Under the pieces are notes generated by a model. It worked only from the letters and a program-made list of their open reading frames with translations. It did not search any database and was not told the DNA's origin. Below are positions 54,236-54,806 of a stretch of 54,806 nucleotides of DNA, one piece after another. Where the stretch lies: assembly GCA_031385445.1 (NCBI GenBank), contig JANNBM010000014.1:1-54806 (forward strand), written 5' to 3'. The stretch's first letter is position 1. Each line of letters starts with the position of its first letter. This stretch comes from CAIYZT01 sp031385445. Its GTDB lineage: Bacteria; Pseudomonadota; Alphaproteobacteria; Rhodobacterales; Rhodobacteraceae. Made by a program: the position numbers and the translations under genes.

Positions 54236-54806
54236 GTAATGATACTACTTCCTCGTTCCAACTATTTTAGAGTAGTGAACAATTGTCTGTGTTTCAAGTA
54301 CTTGGTCCGCAAATGCGCCGTTTGCATGTGGAAAAATTTGCTGCTGTCAGGTCGGGGTTATATTTTCAAATGCAGCTACCGCGCGATTACTCCCCCTCAC
54401 CAAACGCCCTAGCGCCCGCCACACCCCGCCCTCTCCACCCCCCGCCCGGTGCCCCAAAGGCACCGGGCAGCGCCTGACGTGCCCCCGGGCAGGCGCTTCT
54501 CGCCCGCCCCAGGTCAGGCGCTGCCCTCTGTCATCTTGGCGGAACCGATCTACCCCAACCGCCCCACCATGAGCGGGGACGTGCCTCCCCCGGAGGCCCG
54601 TCTTGTCCCGCTCATACCTCCCCCTTGACTTCCGCCCCGTTCTCCCCCATCTCCGCCCCAACCCAAAGCCCGTGCCGCGTGAGCACCCGAAGGCTTGGAC
54701 CAAAGGTTCCCACCCTCACGCAGGGGCGCCGCTTGCGGCACGGTCTTGCGGGGTTCCCCGAAGGCGAGGGTCGCTTGCCCCTTGTGCTATGGAATATCCC
54801 GATGAC
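54236..54806. other. Non-coding, palindrome-rich right end
   Basis: No convincing gene in 571 bases. From 54236 to 54400 it is AT-rich, then strongly C-rich. It holds the palindromes at 54444-54526 and a 9-bp inverted repeat, CCGTGCCGC (54670-54678) and GCGGCACGG (54735-54743), that could form a large stem. At 54789 an ATG reads MEYPDD to the window edge, but it has no clear ribosome-binding site and cannot be judged. Confidence 0.6.
54444..54526. repeat. REP-like nested palindromes
   Basis: GCCCGGTGCC (54444-54453) and GGCACCGGGC (54459-54468) form a 10-bp hairpin. It is joined to a 14-bp inverted repeat, GGGCAGCGCCTGAC (54465-54478) with GTCAGGCGCTGCCC (54513-54526), and a shorter AGGCGCT copy at 54491-54497. 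The nested layout resembles repetitive extragenic palindromes. Confidence 0.7.

Noticed and set aside
54347..54703. Minus-strand ORF of 118 codons at the right end
   Set aside because: Composition is Gly/Arg-rich with no domain, it spans palindromes and has no ribosome-binding site.
54789..54806. ATG reading MEYPDD at the window edge
   Set aside because: Only six codons are visible and there is no clear ribosome-binding site, so it is not called as a gene.

Overview
The window looks like chromosomal DNA of an alphaproteobacterium of the Rhodobacteraceae type (Rhodobacter/Paracoccus/Gemmobacter-like). The reasons are high GC in most genes, the urease order ureD-A-J-B-C-E-F-G with a HupE/UreJ gene inside, alphaproteobacterial families such as DUF2927 lipoproteins, a type A RNase P RNA, and many GTG/TTG starts with ATGA, GTGA or TTGA overlaps. 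It is mostly core chromosome with one large sugar-acid catabolic locus and a few foreign-looking patches. There is no rRNA, tRNA, CRISPR array, transposase or phage gene.

Layout. 1-6279 (minus): nickel urease operon ureDAJBC-[HNH]-EFG, with an HNH nuclease gene coupled to ureC; ureG runs off the left edge. 6509-13471: polyol dehydrogenase, rnpB, an AmpD-like amidase overlapping an Excalibur lipoprotein gene, gatCA, a UPF0173 hydrolase, two small ORFs and tadA. 13550-20282 (plus): an RluB-type pseudouridine synthase, then a compact module of a 27-residue membrane peptide, XpaC, TelA, a DUF2927 lipoprotein, an SPFH protein with a GYF-like tail, and a membrane-anchored double zinc-ribbon protein. 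20292-31152: purC, a PfkB kinase, dtd, a secreted protein, an acyl-CoA synthetase, an ABC exporter, two alpha/beta hydrolases around a PLP lyase, and a TetA-like MFS exporter.

31187-43548 is a deoxysugar/sugar-acid locus. A minus-strand operon encodes an aldo/keto reductase, an RbsA-type ATPase, two permeases, a periplasmic binding protein and an SDR. A divergent plus-strand operon encodes an enolase-superfamily dehydratase, a lactonase, a FadR-type regulator, an L-rhamnose mutarotase and L-rhamnonate dehydratase. Three FadR-type operator motifs lie between them. The set fits uptake of L-rhamnose (or L-lyxose/L-fucose), oxidation to a lactone, hydrolysis, dehydration and a second oxidation. 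The last cleavage enzyme is not in the window.

43593-53219: aspS carrying an AT-rich in-frame insertion of about 70 residues, pabB/pabC, an APC permease, a DUF3147 protein and carB. The right end (53220-54806) has three tandem hairpins, a low-GC pair of unknown genes (one membrane anchored), and a palindrome-rich stretch with no convincing gene.

The items most worth a second look are the aspS insertion, the low-GC gene pair, the TelA/XpaC/SPFH module, the HNH gene in the urease operon and the triple operator.
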